Source: Ewingella americana ATCC 33852
Lineage (GTDB): Bacteria; Pseudomonadota; Gammaproteobacteria; Enterobacterales; Enterobacteriaceae
Direction of reading: 5' to 3'
DNA length: 43,293 bases
Assembly: GCF_000735345.1 (NCBI RefSeq)
Contig: NZ_JMPJ01000044.1
Coordinates: 1-43,293 of the forward strand
Numbering within the stretch: position 1 is the stretch's first letter; each line of letters begins with the position of its first letter. Positions 32,561 through 41,377 of this stretch are shown in pieces. The notes under the pieces were generated by a model that ran no database searches, was not told the DNA's origin, and saw only the letters and a program-made list of their open reading frames with translations. Both the position numbers and the translations under genes were made by a program.

Positions 32561-33769
32561 TCACAGCCCCTTGGGGATTTCCCGATAGAAACCAATACCA
32601 ATCAGCCGACCAAACAGGAAGGGGATAAACTTGCGTTGGCGCAGCCAAAGCTCCATACGGCCCGGCGGCTTGGTTCTTTTCTTCTGGCCCGCTTTGCTAA
32701 TCATGATTTGCAGCGACTGGGTGGCCCAAGTCGGGAATGTGCGGCGGCGCTGGACTCGCTGCAAGTGCTTCAACTGCAATGTACCGTTGAGTAGCGGGGC
32801 GCTGATGATGTTAGCGGTAGCGACGGCGTCCTGAATCGCCAGATTCACCCCGACGCCGCCAATTGGCGACATGGCGTGAGCGGCGTCGCCAATGCACAAG
32901 ATGCCCGGCTTGGCCCACTCTTTCAGGCGGTCGATGCGGATTTTCAGCAGTTTGACCTGATCCCAGTCGGTAATGTCGTTTTGCAGGCGGCTCAGCTCGA
33001 AAGGCGACACCTCAGCGATAAGCTCCACAAAGGGCTGTAAACCTTTCTCGCGCAACGCGTCGAGGCTGTCTTTGGCGATGGAGTAGCCGCACTGCCAGTA
33101 GTCGCCACGGTCAATCATGATGAAATTCTTCTTCGGCCCGCGATGGCCCATCGACCACTGCGGGTCATCCGCCAGTTTGTGAATTTTCAGCCACAGCACG
33201 TCACGTGGCGCGCCGAAACGGCGGATTTCCATCCCAGCCTGCTCGCGCACAATAGAGTTACGCCCGTCACAGCCAATCACCAGCGTAGAGTCAATTCGCC
33301 GCGACTCGCCGTTAATCACCGCGTTCACGCCTTTCACCACGCCATTCTCTTCAATCAGACCCTTCACCTCAGCGTTATGCAGCAGGGTGAAGTTAGGCAG
33401 CATTGCGGCCTTGCTGCTGATGAAATTGAGGAAATCCCACTGCGGCATAAAGGCGATGAATTTGCACTGAGTCGGCAAATGGCTGAAGTCCGCCAGCGTG
33501 GTCTCCTTGCCGTTGATTTCGCCATAAAGCTTCTCAGCGCGCTGATGAGGTAGCTGCAAAAACTCGTCGAGAAAGCCTAATCGCCAGATGATTTCCAGCG
33601 TCGAGGGATGGATGGTGTCACCGCGGAAATCACGCAGGAAATCAGCGTGTTTCTCTAAAACGGTGACTTCGATGCCTTGGCGAGCAAGCAGATAACCCAG
33701 CATCAAACCCGCAGGGCCGCCGCCAACGATGCAACATGAAGCGGAAGGGTGTTCAGAATTAAAGCTCAT
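32561..33769 (-). CDS. FAD-dependent aromatic-type monooxygenase (UbiH/PHBH family)
   Basis: A 402-residue flavoprotein monooxygenase. The dinucleotide fold GGGPAGLM is at residues 16-23, the DG motif in IGCDGRNSIVR near residue 165-175, and the GD motif in GDAAHAMSPIGGVGVNLAIQDA near residue 295. It should hydroxylate a small, probably aromatic, substrate using NAD(P)H and oxygen; which one is unknown. AGG precedes the start. A Fur-like palindrome 30 bp upstream suggests iron control, and the iron exporter genes fetAB follow in the same direction. The two facts together hint at a role in iron metabolism, for example on a siderophore or chelator, but that is inference. Confidence 0.85.
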   Translation of the reverse strand: MSFNSEHPSASCCIVGGGPAGLMLGYLLARQGIEVTVLEKHADFLRDFRGDTIHPSTLEIIWRLGFLDEFLQLPHQRAEKLYGEINGKETTLADFSHLPTQCKFIAFMPQWDFLNFISSKAAMLPNFTLLHNAEVKGLIEENGVVKGVNAVINGESRRIDSTLVIGCDGRNSIVREQAGMEIRRFGAPRDVLWLKIHKLADDPQWSMGHRGPKKNFIMIDRGDYWQCGYSIAKDSLDALREKGLQPFVELIAEVSPFELSRLQNDITDWDQVKLLKIRIDRLKEWAKPGILCIGDAAHAMSPIGGVGVNLAIQDAVATANIISAPLLNGTLQLKHLQRVQRRRTFPTWATQSLQIMISKAGQKKRTKPPGRMELWLRQRKFIPFLFGRLIGIGFYREIPKGL

Positions 33770-33797
33770 GGAACCTGTCCGGCAGAAAATGATTTAC

Positions 33798-33814
33798 ATG
33801 ATAATAATTATCAT
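33798..33814. promoter_or_regulatory. Fur-box-like palindrome before the monooxygenase gene
   Basis: ATGATAATAATTATCAT contains the 7-1-7 core TGATAAT-A-ATTATCA, as in the Fur consensus repeat, centred about 37 bp upstream of the monooxygenase start. It sits in the short unique stretch between that gene and repeat copy C1. Confidence 0.75.
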
Positions 33815-33830
33815 TTGGAGGGGTGGCGGT

Positions 33831-34235
33831 CAATCTTTTGACCGCTTTTAAATTCAACTTCAAGGTTGAAATTGTGGGCACCGGCCCACACCGGCAAGGG
33901 ATGCCGCCTCCACACCGGCCCCAAGGTCAAAACCGTGGGCTCGCCGCCCACACTGCTAAAACCTTGCGTTGCCACGCAAACTGGCCCAGAAGGCGCGTAA
34001 GCGCGCGCCCTCTGGACACCCGCGCTTTTTGTTGCTGGAAGATCGAGGCTGCGCAGGGTTGGAATGGACGTGTTTCGGCGACTTTTGTGATCGCCGCGAA
34101 ATGCCGCCGCTTAGGCGGTTCCCTCGCTGCGGGATTACAACCCGCGTAAAAAGACACGCGGTTTTCCACCTCTTGCTCGGCGTCATTTCTGAACGCGGCC
34201 TATGGGCATTTACACCGAACCGTTTCATTCCAATT
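33831..34235 (+). repeat. Intergenic hairpin repeat, copy C1
   Basis: Same orientation as copy B and more diverged. Modules: two successive GTGGGC/GCCCAC stems (from about 33874 and about 33936), TTGCGT/ACGCAA stem, the variable stem CCAGAAGGCGCG / CGCGCCCTCTGG with loop TAAGCG (33986-34015), the shared AGGGTTGGAATGGACGTG block (about 34056-34073), CCGCC/GGCGG stem (34104-34118), a replaced distal stem GCGGG/CCCGC, and the GGCATTTACACCG end block. The variable stem differs from B in nearly every inner base but still pairs. Confidence 0.85.
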
Positions 34236-34248
34236 CAAAAAACAATCC

Positions 34249-34519
34249 TGAAACTACTGAAACGGCACGGTTGAAATGCCAGTAAGTCGCGTTTAGAAGT
34301 GACGCCGAATGAATGGTTCGAGACCCAAGGCTCGAAGCCTGAAATTCGGGAACCGCCTAAGCGGCGGCACTTCGCGACGAACACTGCGGCCGCTGAAACA
34401 TGTCCATTCCGACCCTGCGAAGCCTCAATCTACCAGCAGCAAAAAACGCAGGATTCCAAAGGGTTTCGTTTAAAACCCTTTGGGCCAGTGTGGGCGGCGA
34501 GCCCACGGTGTTGACCTTA
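34249..34519 (-). repeat. Intergenic hairpin repeat, copy C2
   Basis: Inverted relative to C1, and close to copies A and B in sequence. It contains CCGTGCCGTTTC end block, distal stem GGCTTCGAGCC/GGTCTCGAACC with loop TTG, CCGCC/GGCGG, the shared block, the CCAAAGGGTTT/AAACCCTTTGG stem (34456-34483) and a GTGGGC/GCCCAC stem. C1 and C2 face each other across about 15-30 bp, so the pair forms a large imperfect inverted repeat. Confidence 0.85.
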
Positions 34520-34530
34520 AGATGCAATTG

Positions 34531-34564
34531 AAAAAAAAGGCCGGTCAGCTTTCCCTGACCAGCC
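34531..34564 (-). terminator. Terminator of rnb
   Basis: On the minus strand GGCTGGTCAG / CTGACCGGCC (34555-34564 and 34539-34548) is followed by eight T (34538-34531). Confidence 0.9.
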
Positions 34565-34590
34565 CTTCTAACTATCGCTCAAGCGAAACC

Positions 34591-36534
34591 CTAAACTGCT
34601 GGTTTAGCGATCACGTTGCGGTTTTCCATGCGAACTTCGGCGATCTGCACGTCGATGATATCGCTCTGACGGTAGGCGACTTCGCCCTTAATCAGCACGG
34701 TGCCGGTGTCGGCGCTGCATACCAGCTCGTCGCGCACGCTGTGCAGGAACGGAGCAGGGATGAAGGCGACGGCGCCGATGTCTTGCAGGCGAACGCGCAG
34801 GCCACCGCGGGTGACGTCGATGATTTCGGCGCTGAACTTGGTGTCAGTACCGACTTTATCTTCTAAGTAACGCGCGTACAGCCAATCACCGACATCACGT
34901 TCGGCCATGCGGTTGGCGCGGCGGCGTTCTGCCAGTTGCACGGTCATCTCGTCCTGTGGCTTCTCAGCGGCCTGCTTGGTGATCATCGCTTTCAACAGGC
35001 GGTGGTTGACCATATCGCCGTATTTACGAATTGGCGAAGTCCAAGTGGCGTAAGCTTCCAGACCCAGACCAAAGTGCGGACCGGGAACGGTGCTGATTTC
35101 GGCGAAAGTCTGGAAACGACGAATGCGGCTGTCGAGGAACTGCGTTGGCATCGCGTCAAGTTTACGGCGCAGCGCGCAGAAACCTTGCAAGGTCAGCAGC
35201 TCTTCGGCATTGGCTTCAACGTCGTTGGCTTGCAACACGGTGATGGCGTTCTCAACCAGCAGAGGGTCGAAGCCGGTGTGGACGTTGTAAACGCCGAAAC
35301 CAAGAGTGTCGCGCAGGGCGATGGCGGCACAGACGTTAGCCGCGATCATGGATTCTTCAACGATGCGGTTAGCAATGCGGCGGTGCTCAGCGACGATTTC
35401 CAGCACGTTGCCTTTCTCGCCCAAAATGAAGCGGAAGTCAGGGCGGTCTTTGAACACCAGCGCGTTGGCGGTACGCCATGCGCTGCGCACGTCACAGACG
35501 CGTTTCAGCAGGCGAATCTGGTCAGCAATCACGTCACTCTGTGGCTGCCATGCGCTTTTCTCTTCCTGCTCAATCCAGTCGGAAACATCGTCATAGGCCA
35601 GTTTGGCTTTTGACTCAATAGTTGCCGCGAAGAAACGAATGTCGCTACCCAGCGCGCCATCGGCGGCGAGGGTGACGCTACATGCCAGCACCGGGCGCTG
35701 AACGTCCGGCCACAGTGAGCACAGGTCGTCAGACAGCTCACGCGGCAGCATTGGGATGTTGAAGCCCGGCAGGTAGTTGGTGAATGCGCGTTTTTTGGCG
35801 ATGTTGTCCAGCTCTGTGCCTTCGGCCACGTAAGCTGTTGGATCGGCAATCGCGATATTCAGTTGCAGAGTGCCGTCGCCGTTGTCTTTCACATACAGCG
35901 CGTCATCCATGTCCTGCGTGCTGCCACTGTCGATAGTGACAAACGGCAGGGCGGTCAGGTCTTCACGAGTCAAACCTTGATCGAGGATTTCTGCAATTTC
36001 GGATTTAGGGGCTTCGCGTTCCAGATTATGGCGCGCCAGCGTGACCCACCAAGGGGCCAAGTCGTCATCACCGGTGGTGATCCACTCGGTCAATTCGGCC
36101 TGAAAACCACGATCGCCTTCTTTCAGCGGGTGGCGGCGCATCTCTGCTACACACCAGTCGCCGTCATTGACTTCATGATTGATGTTGCGCGCGGTGCGGC
36201 ACTGGATGGCGTCACGCAGCAAAGGATGGTCCGGCACGATAGACAGGCGGTCATCTTTCTTGGTTACGCGGCCAACAAAGCGCGTGAGGAAAGGCTCAAC
36301 CAGCGTCTCAGGCTGAACCACTTCGCGGTCCTTCTCGGTCTGTAAAGAGGCAATCACGCGGTCGCCGTGCATGACTTTTTTCATGTACGGAGGCGGAATG
36401 AAGTAACTTTTTTGACCGTCTACTTCAAGAAAGCCAAAGCCTTTCTCAGTTCCTTTAACGATGCCTTCAAGGCGAGGAGTCTGAGAGTGAAGTTGCTGTT
36501 TTAGCTGCGCGAGCAGCGGGTTATCTTGAAACAT
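34591..36534 (-). CDS. rnb: Exoribonuclease II
   Basis: A 647-residue RNase II, a processive 3'-5' exoribonuclease degrading unstructured RNA. Order: cold-shock domains ([18 protein letters not shown], about residues 30-50), the RNB catalytic domain with D202, D208, D210 and D211 in [15 protein letters not shown], and a C-terminal S1 domain. These acids are one position beyond those of the 644-residue E. coli enzyme. The start is close to GGA. It is a single gene with its own terminator. Confidence 0.96.
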   Translation of the reverse strand: MFQDNPLLAQLKQQLHSQTPRLEGIVKGTEKGFGFLEVDGQKSYFIPPPYMKKVMHGDRVIASLQTEKDREVVQPETLVEPFLTRFVGRVTKKDDRLSIVPDHPLLRDAIQCRTARNINHEVNDGDWCVAEMRRHPLKEGDRGFQAELTEWITTGDDDLAPWWVTLARHNLEREAPKSEIAEILDQGLTREDLTALPFVTIDSGSTQDMDDALYVKDNGDGTLQLNIAIADPTAYVAEGTELDNIAKKRAFTNYLPGFNIPMLPRELSDDLCSLWPDVQRPVLACSVTLAADGALGSDIRFFAATIESKAKLAYDDVSDWIEQEEKSAWQPQSDVIADQIRLLKRVCDVRSAWRTANALVFKDRPDFRFILGEKGNVLEIVAEHRRIANRIVEESMIAANVCAAIALRDTLGFGVYNVHTGFDPLLVENAITVLQANDVEANAEELLTLQGFCALRRKLDAMPTQFLDSRIRRFQTFAEISTVPGPHFGLGLEAYATWTSPIRKYGDMVNHRLLKAMITKQAAEKPQDEMTVQLAERRRANRMAERDVGDWLYARYLEDKVGTDTKFSAEIIDVTRGGLRVRLQDIGAVAFIPAPFLHSVRDELVCSADTGTVLIKGEVAYRQSDIIDVQIAEVRMENRNVIAKPAV

Positions 36535-36617
36535 ATCGTCCAGGGAGTGGGGTTAAAGTGGCTCGATTAGCGGCAGACAGTTTTACGCGAAATGGCCGCG
36601 TGCGGCAAGCAATAACC

Positions 36618-36653
36618 CCCTCTTTCACGACATAACCTTGCCGCGAAAGAGGG
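36618..36653 (-). terminator. Hairpin between the ydeP-like gene and rnb, possible terminator
   Basis: Arms CCCTCTTTC (36618-36626) and GAAAGAGGG (36645-36653) are perfect. No T tract follows on the minus strand, so termination would be weak or factor-assisted; it could also be a leader element for rnb. Confidence 0.4.
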
Positions 36654-36670
36654 AATAGCAGACTTGAAGA

Positions 36671-38977
36671 TTAGGCGATGCGTTGCAGATCGACTTTCTG
36701 CTCGCAGCGGCGGATAGCCACCGGGATCGCTTTAGAGGTAGGGGTGTGAGTTTGGTCACCGAAGCTGGACATCGGTACCAGCGGGTTGGTTTCCGGGTAG
36801 TACGCCGCCAGATTGCCACGTGGGATATCGTAGCTCACCAGTTTGAAGCCGGTCACTTTACGCTCGACGCCGTCGGTCCACAGGGTTTCGATTTCTACCA
36901 GTTCACCATCCTTCATACCCAATGCAGCCAAGTCGTCAGGGTGGATGAACAGCACTTCGCGCTGGCCGTAAACGCCACGGTAACGGTCATCAAGGCCGTA
37001 AATAGTGGTGTTGTACTGGTCGTGGGAACGCAGGGTTTGCAGCGTGAACGGCGCATCCTGATTGCCCTGCGGGATCAGCTGTTCTGGCAGGTTTGCCGCG
37101 CTGAAGTTGGCCTTGCCAGTTGGCGTGTTGAACTTCAACTCGGCCGCGGCGTTACCCAAGTAAAAACCGCCTTTGATGTCGCAACGGGCGTTGAAATCGG
37201 TGAAGCTTGGGATAGTGGCTTCGATATGGTCGCGGATCAGGTTGTAATCGTCCGCCAGCGCCATCCAGTTGAGGTATTTGTCGCCCAGCACGGCGTTAGC
37301 AATGCCGCAGACGATCGCGGTCTCGGAACGCTGCTCTGGCGATAACGGGATACCCACACCTTCGGAGGCGTGAACCATGCTGAAGGAGTCTTCAACGGTA
37401 ATAAATTGTGAACCTGTAGCCTGCATGTCCAGCTCGGTACGGCCAAGGGTAGGCAGGATCAGCGCTTCGCGGCCCGGCGTTAAGTGGCTGCGGTTCAGCT
37501 TGGTGCTGATTTGCACTGACAGGTCGAGATTGCTCAGCGCTTTCTCGGTGCGCAGGGTGTCTGGTGCTGCTGCGGCCAAGTTACCGCCGAGGCAGATAAG
37601 CACTTTGGCGTCGCCCTTCAACATAGCTTCCAGCGCTTCAACCGTGTTGTGGCCCGGGTTGCGCGGTGGGGTGAATTTGAAGTGGGCTTCCATGGCGTCG
37701 AGCAACGCTTTTGGCGCTTTTTCGTCGATACCCATGGTGCGGTTGCCCTGCACGTTACTGTGACCACGAACCGGGCACAGGCCCGCGCCCGGCTTGCCGA
37801 GCTGGCCGAACAGCAGTTGCAGGTTGGTGATTTCACGCACCGTTGCTACAGAGTGCTTGTGCTGAGTGATACCCATCGCCCAAGTACAAATCACGCGTTC
37901 AGCCTGCACGTAGATTGAAGCTGCTTCGCGAATTTCTTCTTCGGAAAGGCCAGACTGCTCGACGATTTTCTCCCAAGAGGTGGCATCAACCACCGCCAGA
38001 TACTCATCCACGCCCGCGGTGTTCTGGGCGATAAAATCTGCGTCGAAGATGGTGCTCAGGCCGTTGGATACGCGGTCGCGGTCGGCTTCCAGCAGGGCTT
38101 TAACAATGCCGCGAACCGCCGCCATGTCGCCGCCAAGGTTTGGCTGGTAGTAGGCGGAACTGATGCGGCCTGACTTGGTGGTGACCACTTCCAGCGGTTT
38201 TTGCGGGTCAGCAAAACGCTCAAGGCCGCGCTCGCGCAGGGTGTTGAAACTGACCACTTTCGCGCCGCGATCTGCCGCGTGACGCAGGCTGTGCAGCATG
38301 CGCGGGTGGTTAGTGCCGGGGTTTTGGCCAAAGACGAAAATGGCATCTGCCTTTTCGAAGTCGTCGAGACGAATAGTACCTTTACCCACGCCGATGCTCT
38401 GCTTCAAGCCAACGCCGCTGGCCTCGTGGCACATGTTGGAGCAGTCAGGGAAGTTGTTGGTGCCGAACATGCGGCCAAAGACTTGATACAAGTAAGAGGC
38501 TTCGTTACTGGCGCGGCCTGAGGTGTAGAAGTCGGCCTGATCCGGGCTTTCCAGACCTTTCAAATGGCTGGCGATCAGCGAGAAGGCGTCGTCCCAGCCA
38601 ATTGGCTCATAGTGGTCAGTGGTGCGGTTATAGCGCAGGGGCTGGGTCAGGCGGCCTTGATATTCAAGGAAATAGTCACTCTGCTCGCGCAGTTTGCTCA
38701 CGCTGTGCTGGGCAAAGAACTCAGGCTCCAGCGCTTTACGCGTGGCTTCCCAACTGACGGCTTTGGCGCCGTTTTCGCAGAAGCTGAAGGTACTGTGGTT
38801 GTCGTCGCCCCATGCGCAGCCCGGACAGTCGAATCCACGGCCTTTGTTAACGCGCATCAGGTTGCGCAGGTTAGAGAGGACTTTCTTGCTGTCGAAAACA
38901 TAACGGGTGGTGGCTTCTAACGATCCCCAACCACCGGCAGCACCGGTATAAGGCTTGATCTCAGTTTTGAATTTCAT
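36671..38977 (-). CDS. FdhF/YdeP-family molybdopterin oxidoreductase
   Basis: A 768-residue protein of the formate-dehydrogenase-alpha-like family, nearest in layout to E. coli YdeP (759 residues), which is connected with acid resistance. N-terminal features: GAAGGWGSL, GFDCPGCAWGDDNHSTF and FCENGAKAVSWE. The CPGC pattern is not the usual four-cysteine iron-sulfur motif. Molybdopterin-binding regions (FGQNPGTNHPRMLHSL, GGNLAAAAPDT, RGVYGQREVLFIHPDDL) are present. There is no selenocysteine-like in-frame stop. No signal peptide is visible, so cytoplasmic. Electron partner and substrate are unknown. Confidence 0.85.
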   Translation of the reverse strand: MKFKTEIKPYTGAAGGWGSLEATTRYVFDSKKVLSNLRNLMRVNKGRGFDCPGCAWGDDNHSTFSFCENGAKAVSWEATRKALEPEFFAQHSVSKLREQSDYFLEYQGRLTQPLRYNRTTDHYEPIGWDDAFSLIASHLKGLESPDQADFYTSGRASNEASYLYQVFGRMFGTNNFPDCSNMCHEASGVGLKQSIGVGKGTIRLDDFEKADAIFVFGQNPGTNHPRMLHSLRHAADRGAKVVSFNTLRERGLERFADPQKPLEVVTTKSGRISSAYYQPNLGGDMAAVRGIVKALLEADRDRVSNGLSTIFDADFIAQNTAGVDEYLAVVDATSWEKIVEQSGLSEEEIREAASIYVQAERVICTWAMGITQHKHSVATVREITNLQLLFGQLGKPGAGLCPVRGHSNVQGNRTMGIDEKAPKALLDAMEAHFKFTPPRNPGHNTVEALEAMLKGDAKVLICLGGNLAAAAPDTLRTEKALSNLDLSVQISTKLNRSHLTPGREALILPTLGRTELDMQATGSQFITVEDSFSMVHASEGVGIPLSPEQRSETAIVCGIANAVLGDKYLNWMALADDYNLIRDHIEATIPSFTDFNARCDIKGGFYLGNAAAELKFNTPTGKANFSAANLPEQLIPQGNQDAPFTLQTLRSHDQYNTTIYGLDDRYRGVYGQREVLFIHPDDLAALGMKDGELVEIETLWTDGVERKVTGFKLVSYDIPRGNLAAYYPETNPLVPMSSFGDQTHTPTSKAIPVAIRRCEQKVDLQRIA

Positions 38978-39376
38978 ATTTTCGCTTCGCAGGTGTCATT
39001 CGAAAGGCCGAATGTGATAAGTGACATGCAATCGGCGGCGCTGAATTGTTAAACCGATTGTTAATTTTATGTCACAAGTTTAGGGCTGAAGAGGGATTTG
39101 GTCTAATCGAATGGCGCAATCGTGAGATAGAGCGCGTTTATCGCGGAAAATATCAACAAATTGTAACTAAACCGTTTCATTATGAAACGCTTAGAAAAAT
39201 AAACAGGGTTTTGCTGGGCCCTTTATTGGTGCACCCTATGCGCCAATCCGTTTTCTCCCACAAATTTCGCTGTTTTTGCCCTCGCGGAACAAGGTTTGGG
39301 GAGTATTGAATCTATTTTAGCCACATGCCGAGCCCAAAGGCGGCCTGTGGCGTTTGGCGTTATAAAGGAACAAGCC
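38978..39376. promoter_or_regulatory. Divergent promoter region, ydeP-like / dacD-like
   Basis: A 399-bp region with no supported gene; an 87-codon open frame beginning with TTG has no ribosome site. It contains the perfect palindrome at 39173-39189. Promoters for both genes should be here, but I cannot place them with confidence. Confidence 0.4.
39173..39189. promoter_or_regulatory. Perfect 8-1-8 palindrome, candidate operator
   Basis: CGTTTCATTATGAAACG is fully symmetric around a single base. It is about 190 bp upstream of the dacD-like start and about 195 bp upstream of the divergent oxidoreductase gene. I do not recognise the regulator; the half-site order is the reverse of KdgR-type sites. 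Confidence 0.55.
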
Positions 39377-40546
39377 GTGAAACGTAGCGTATTGAGTGTA
39401 TTGACTGGCGTATTAATGTTATCAGCAGGCGCGGCGAAAGCCGTAGCACCCTTAGATTTCCCTGTAGCCCCGCCAAGTATCGACGCAGAGTCCTACGTAT
39501 TAATGGATTACGGCAGTGGTGACGTGCTGGCAGCGGGCAATCCGGACGAGCGCCGCAACCCGGCCAGCCTGACCAAACTGATGACCGGTTATGTTATCGA
39601 CCGCGCGCTGGATAAACACAAAATCACCATGGATGACGTGGTTACCGTGCCGCAAGAAGCCTGGGTCGCAGGTAATAAAAGTCTGGCCGGTTCTTCCCTG
39701 ATGTTCCTCAAGCCGGGCGACCGCGTCACCGTGCGCGACCTGATTCGCGGCATTATTGTGACTTCGGGTAACGACGCCTGTGTGGCAATGGCCGACTACG
39801 TGGCTGGCAGCCAAGACGCTTTTGTTGGCATGATGAACCAATACGTCACGTCAATGGGTCTGACCAACAGCCACTTTGAAACCGTTCACGGCCTCGACGC
39901 GCCGGGCCAGTACACCACATCTTATGACTTAGCCAAGCTGTCTCGCGCCATTATCGGCGGCGAACCTGAGGAATATCATATGTATAGCGAGAAGTCGCTG
40001 ACCTATGACAACATCACTCAGCAGAACCGTAACGGCCTACTGTGGGACAAAAACCTGCAAGTTGATGGCTTGAAAACCGGCCATACCGAAAGCGCTGGCT
40101 TCAACATCATTGCTTCTGCCACCGAGGGCAACCGCCGTCTGATCGCCGTGGTGATGGGCGGTAAAAGCTCGAAAGGGCGCGAAGAGCAGGCGCGCAAGTT
40201 GCTGACGTGGGGCTTCCGCGAATACACCAGCAAGCAGATTTTCAAAGCCGGTCAGACCGTGTCGACGGAAAAAGTCTGGTTCGGCGACCATCAGGACGTG
40301 AAAGTAGGTTCACTGGATGACGTGTTCATCAGCGTGCCGCAGTCCGACGCGGACAAGCTGAAAGCGCAATACGTGCTGACTAACCCGCAGATCGACGCGC
40401 CGCTGAAAAAAGGCCAAGAGCTGGGTAGCATCAACATTGTTGATAATGGCAAAACCATCAAAACCATTCCGCTGGTGGCGCTGGAAGATGTCGCTAAAGG
40501 TGGGATGTTCAGCCGCTTAGTGGATTACGTGAAGTTGAAGATCTAG
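39377..40546 (+). CDS. dacD: D-alanyl-D-alanine carboxypeptidase, PBP6b-like
   Basis: A 389-residue low-molecular-weight penicillin-binding protein. It removes the terminal D-Ala of peptidoglycan pentapeptides at the periplasmic face. The signal peptide (VKRSVLSVLTGVLMLSAGAAKA) is followed by S64-x-x-K67 (SLTK), S130-G-N132 and K233-T-G235. FETVHGLDAPGQ, HMYSEKSLT and QNRNGLLWDK match DacD more than DacA/DacC, and the length equals E. coli DacD (388). The C-terminal KLKI end should anchor it as an amphipathic helix. I use the GTG at 39377, preceded by AAGGAA at 6 nt, because it begins the signal sequence; an upstream ATG frame from 39296 lacks support. Confidence 0.85.
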   Translation: MKRSVLSVLTGVLMLSAGAAKAVAPLDFPVAPPSIDAESYVLMDYGSGDVLAAGNPDERRNPASLTKLMTGYVIDRALDKHKITMDDVVTVPQEAWVAGNKSLAGSSLMFLKPGDRVTVRDLIRGIIVTSGNDACVAMADYVAGSQDAFVGMMNQYVTSMGLTNSHFETVHGLDAPGQYTTSYDLAKLSRAIIGGEPEEYHMYSEKSLTYDNITQQNRNGLLWDKNLQVDGLKTGHTESAGFNIIASATEGNRRLIAVVMGGKSSKGREEQARKLLTWGFREYTSKQIFKAGQTVSTEKVWFGDHQDVKVGSLDDVFISVPQSDADKLKAQYVLTNPQIDAPLKKGQELGSINIVDNGKTIKTIPLVALEDVAKGGMFSRLVDYVKLKI

Positions 40547-40573
40547 TACAGCGCACTGTGGTGAATGACTTGG

Positions 40574-40600
40574 GGGAGGCATGAAAATGCCTCCCTTTTT
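40574..40600 (+). terminator. Terminator of the dacD-like gene
   Basis: GGGAGGCAT / ATGCCTCCC (40574-40582 and 40587-40595) with a GAAA loop is followed by five T. Confidence 0.92.
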
Positions 40601-40630
40601 GTTTGGATTCAAAAAATTACTTTAGCAGTT

Positions 40631-41197
40631 CTACTCTCTGACCAAACGGCTTGAGACTTGCAGCATGCCACCATGGCTGGCGCTGCCGGTGAATTGCAAC
40701 GCTGAGTGCCCGGCCAGATTATCGAAAAGCCTGACACCTTGTGAGAGCAGGACAGGAATGTAAGTCAGGGTCATTTCATCAATCAGTGACGCAGAAAGCG
40801 CCTGTTGAATCATATTCCCGCCATCAATATAAACGTCTTTGCCATTCGCCAGCGTCGTGGCTTGGGCAATCAGCGCGTGGATATCGCCAGACACTGCCTT
40901 GATGGTCGCAGAAGCAGGGCGCGCAATAGCTCGCGAGGTGGCGACCAGTACTGGAACATCGCCATAAACCCAATGGCCCATGGCTTCCAGAACATCATAG
41001 GTGTTGCGGCCCATCAGCATGCATCCCACTTGTTCCATAAAGGGATCAAATTGCAGGAAGTTGGCGTCATCCGCTAAATCGCCGGCGCGGGAATGATCCT
41101 TATTCAGCCATTCAAGGTCGTGATTAGGGCCTGCGATATAGCCATCGAGTGAGCTGGCCATATAAACTCTTACTTTGCTATGCGACTGATTAGCCAT
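40631..41197 (-). CDS. RibD C-terminal/dihydrofolate-reductase-like protein
   Basis: A 188-residue protein of the RibD-C/DHFR-like reductase family: VRVYMASSLDGYIAGP at the start and the NADPH-binding DVYIDGGNMIQQAL near residue 125-140. Such small proteins are widespread and mostly uncharacterised. Strong AAGGAG at 8 nt before the ATG. It is divergent from the LysR gene at 41378, which may control it. Confidence 0.8.
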   Translation of the reverse strand: MANQSHSKVRVYMASSLDGYIAGPNHDLEWLNKDHSRAGDLADDANFLQFDPFMEQVGCMLMGRNTYDVLEAMGHWVYGDVPVLVATSRAIARPASATIKAVSGDIHALIAQATTLANGKDVYIDGGNMIQQALSASLIDEMTLTYIPVLLSQGVRLFDNLAGHSALQFTGSASHGGMLQVSSRLVRE

Positions 41198-41377
41198 CTT
41201 TTTCTCCTTAAAAGTTGCGGCTAAGAATAGTCATTTTTTACAAAATGTCACACTTTTCCGTACAAGACTGATTGGCCACGGTTATCTTTAGCAATCGGCC
41301 CTTCACGACTTTCATCCGCTACGCCGTTATACTCTCTACCATTACTCCTATCTATCACGGCGCACCTTCACCAGCTT

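Noticed and set aside
39046-39309. 87-codon frame upstream of the dacD-like gene
   Set aside because: TTG start, no ribosome site, no family resemblance; it covers the regulatory palindrome.
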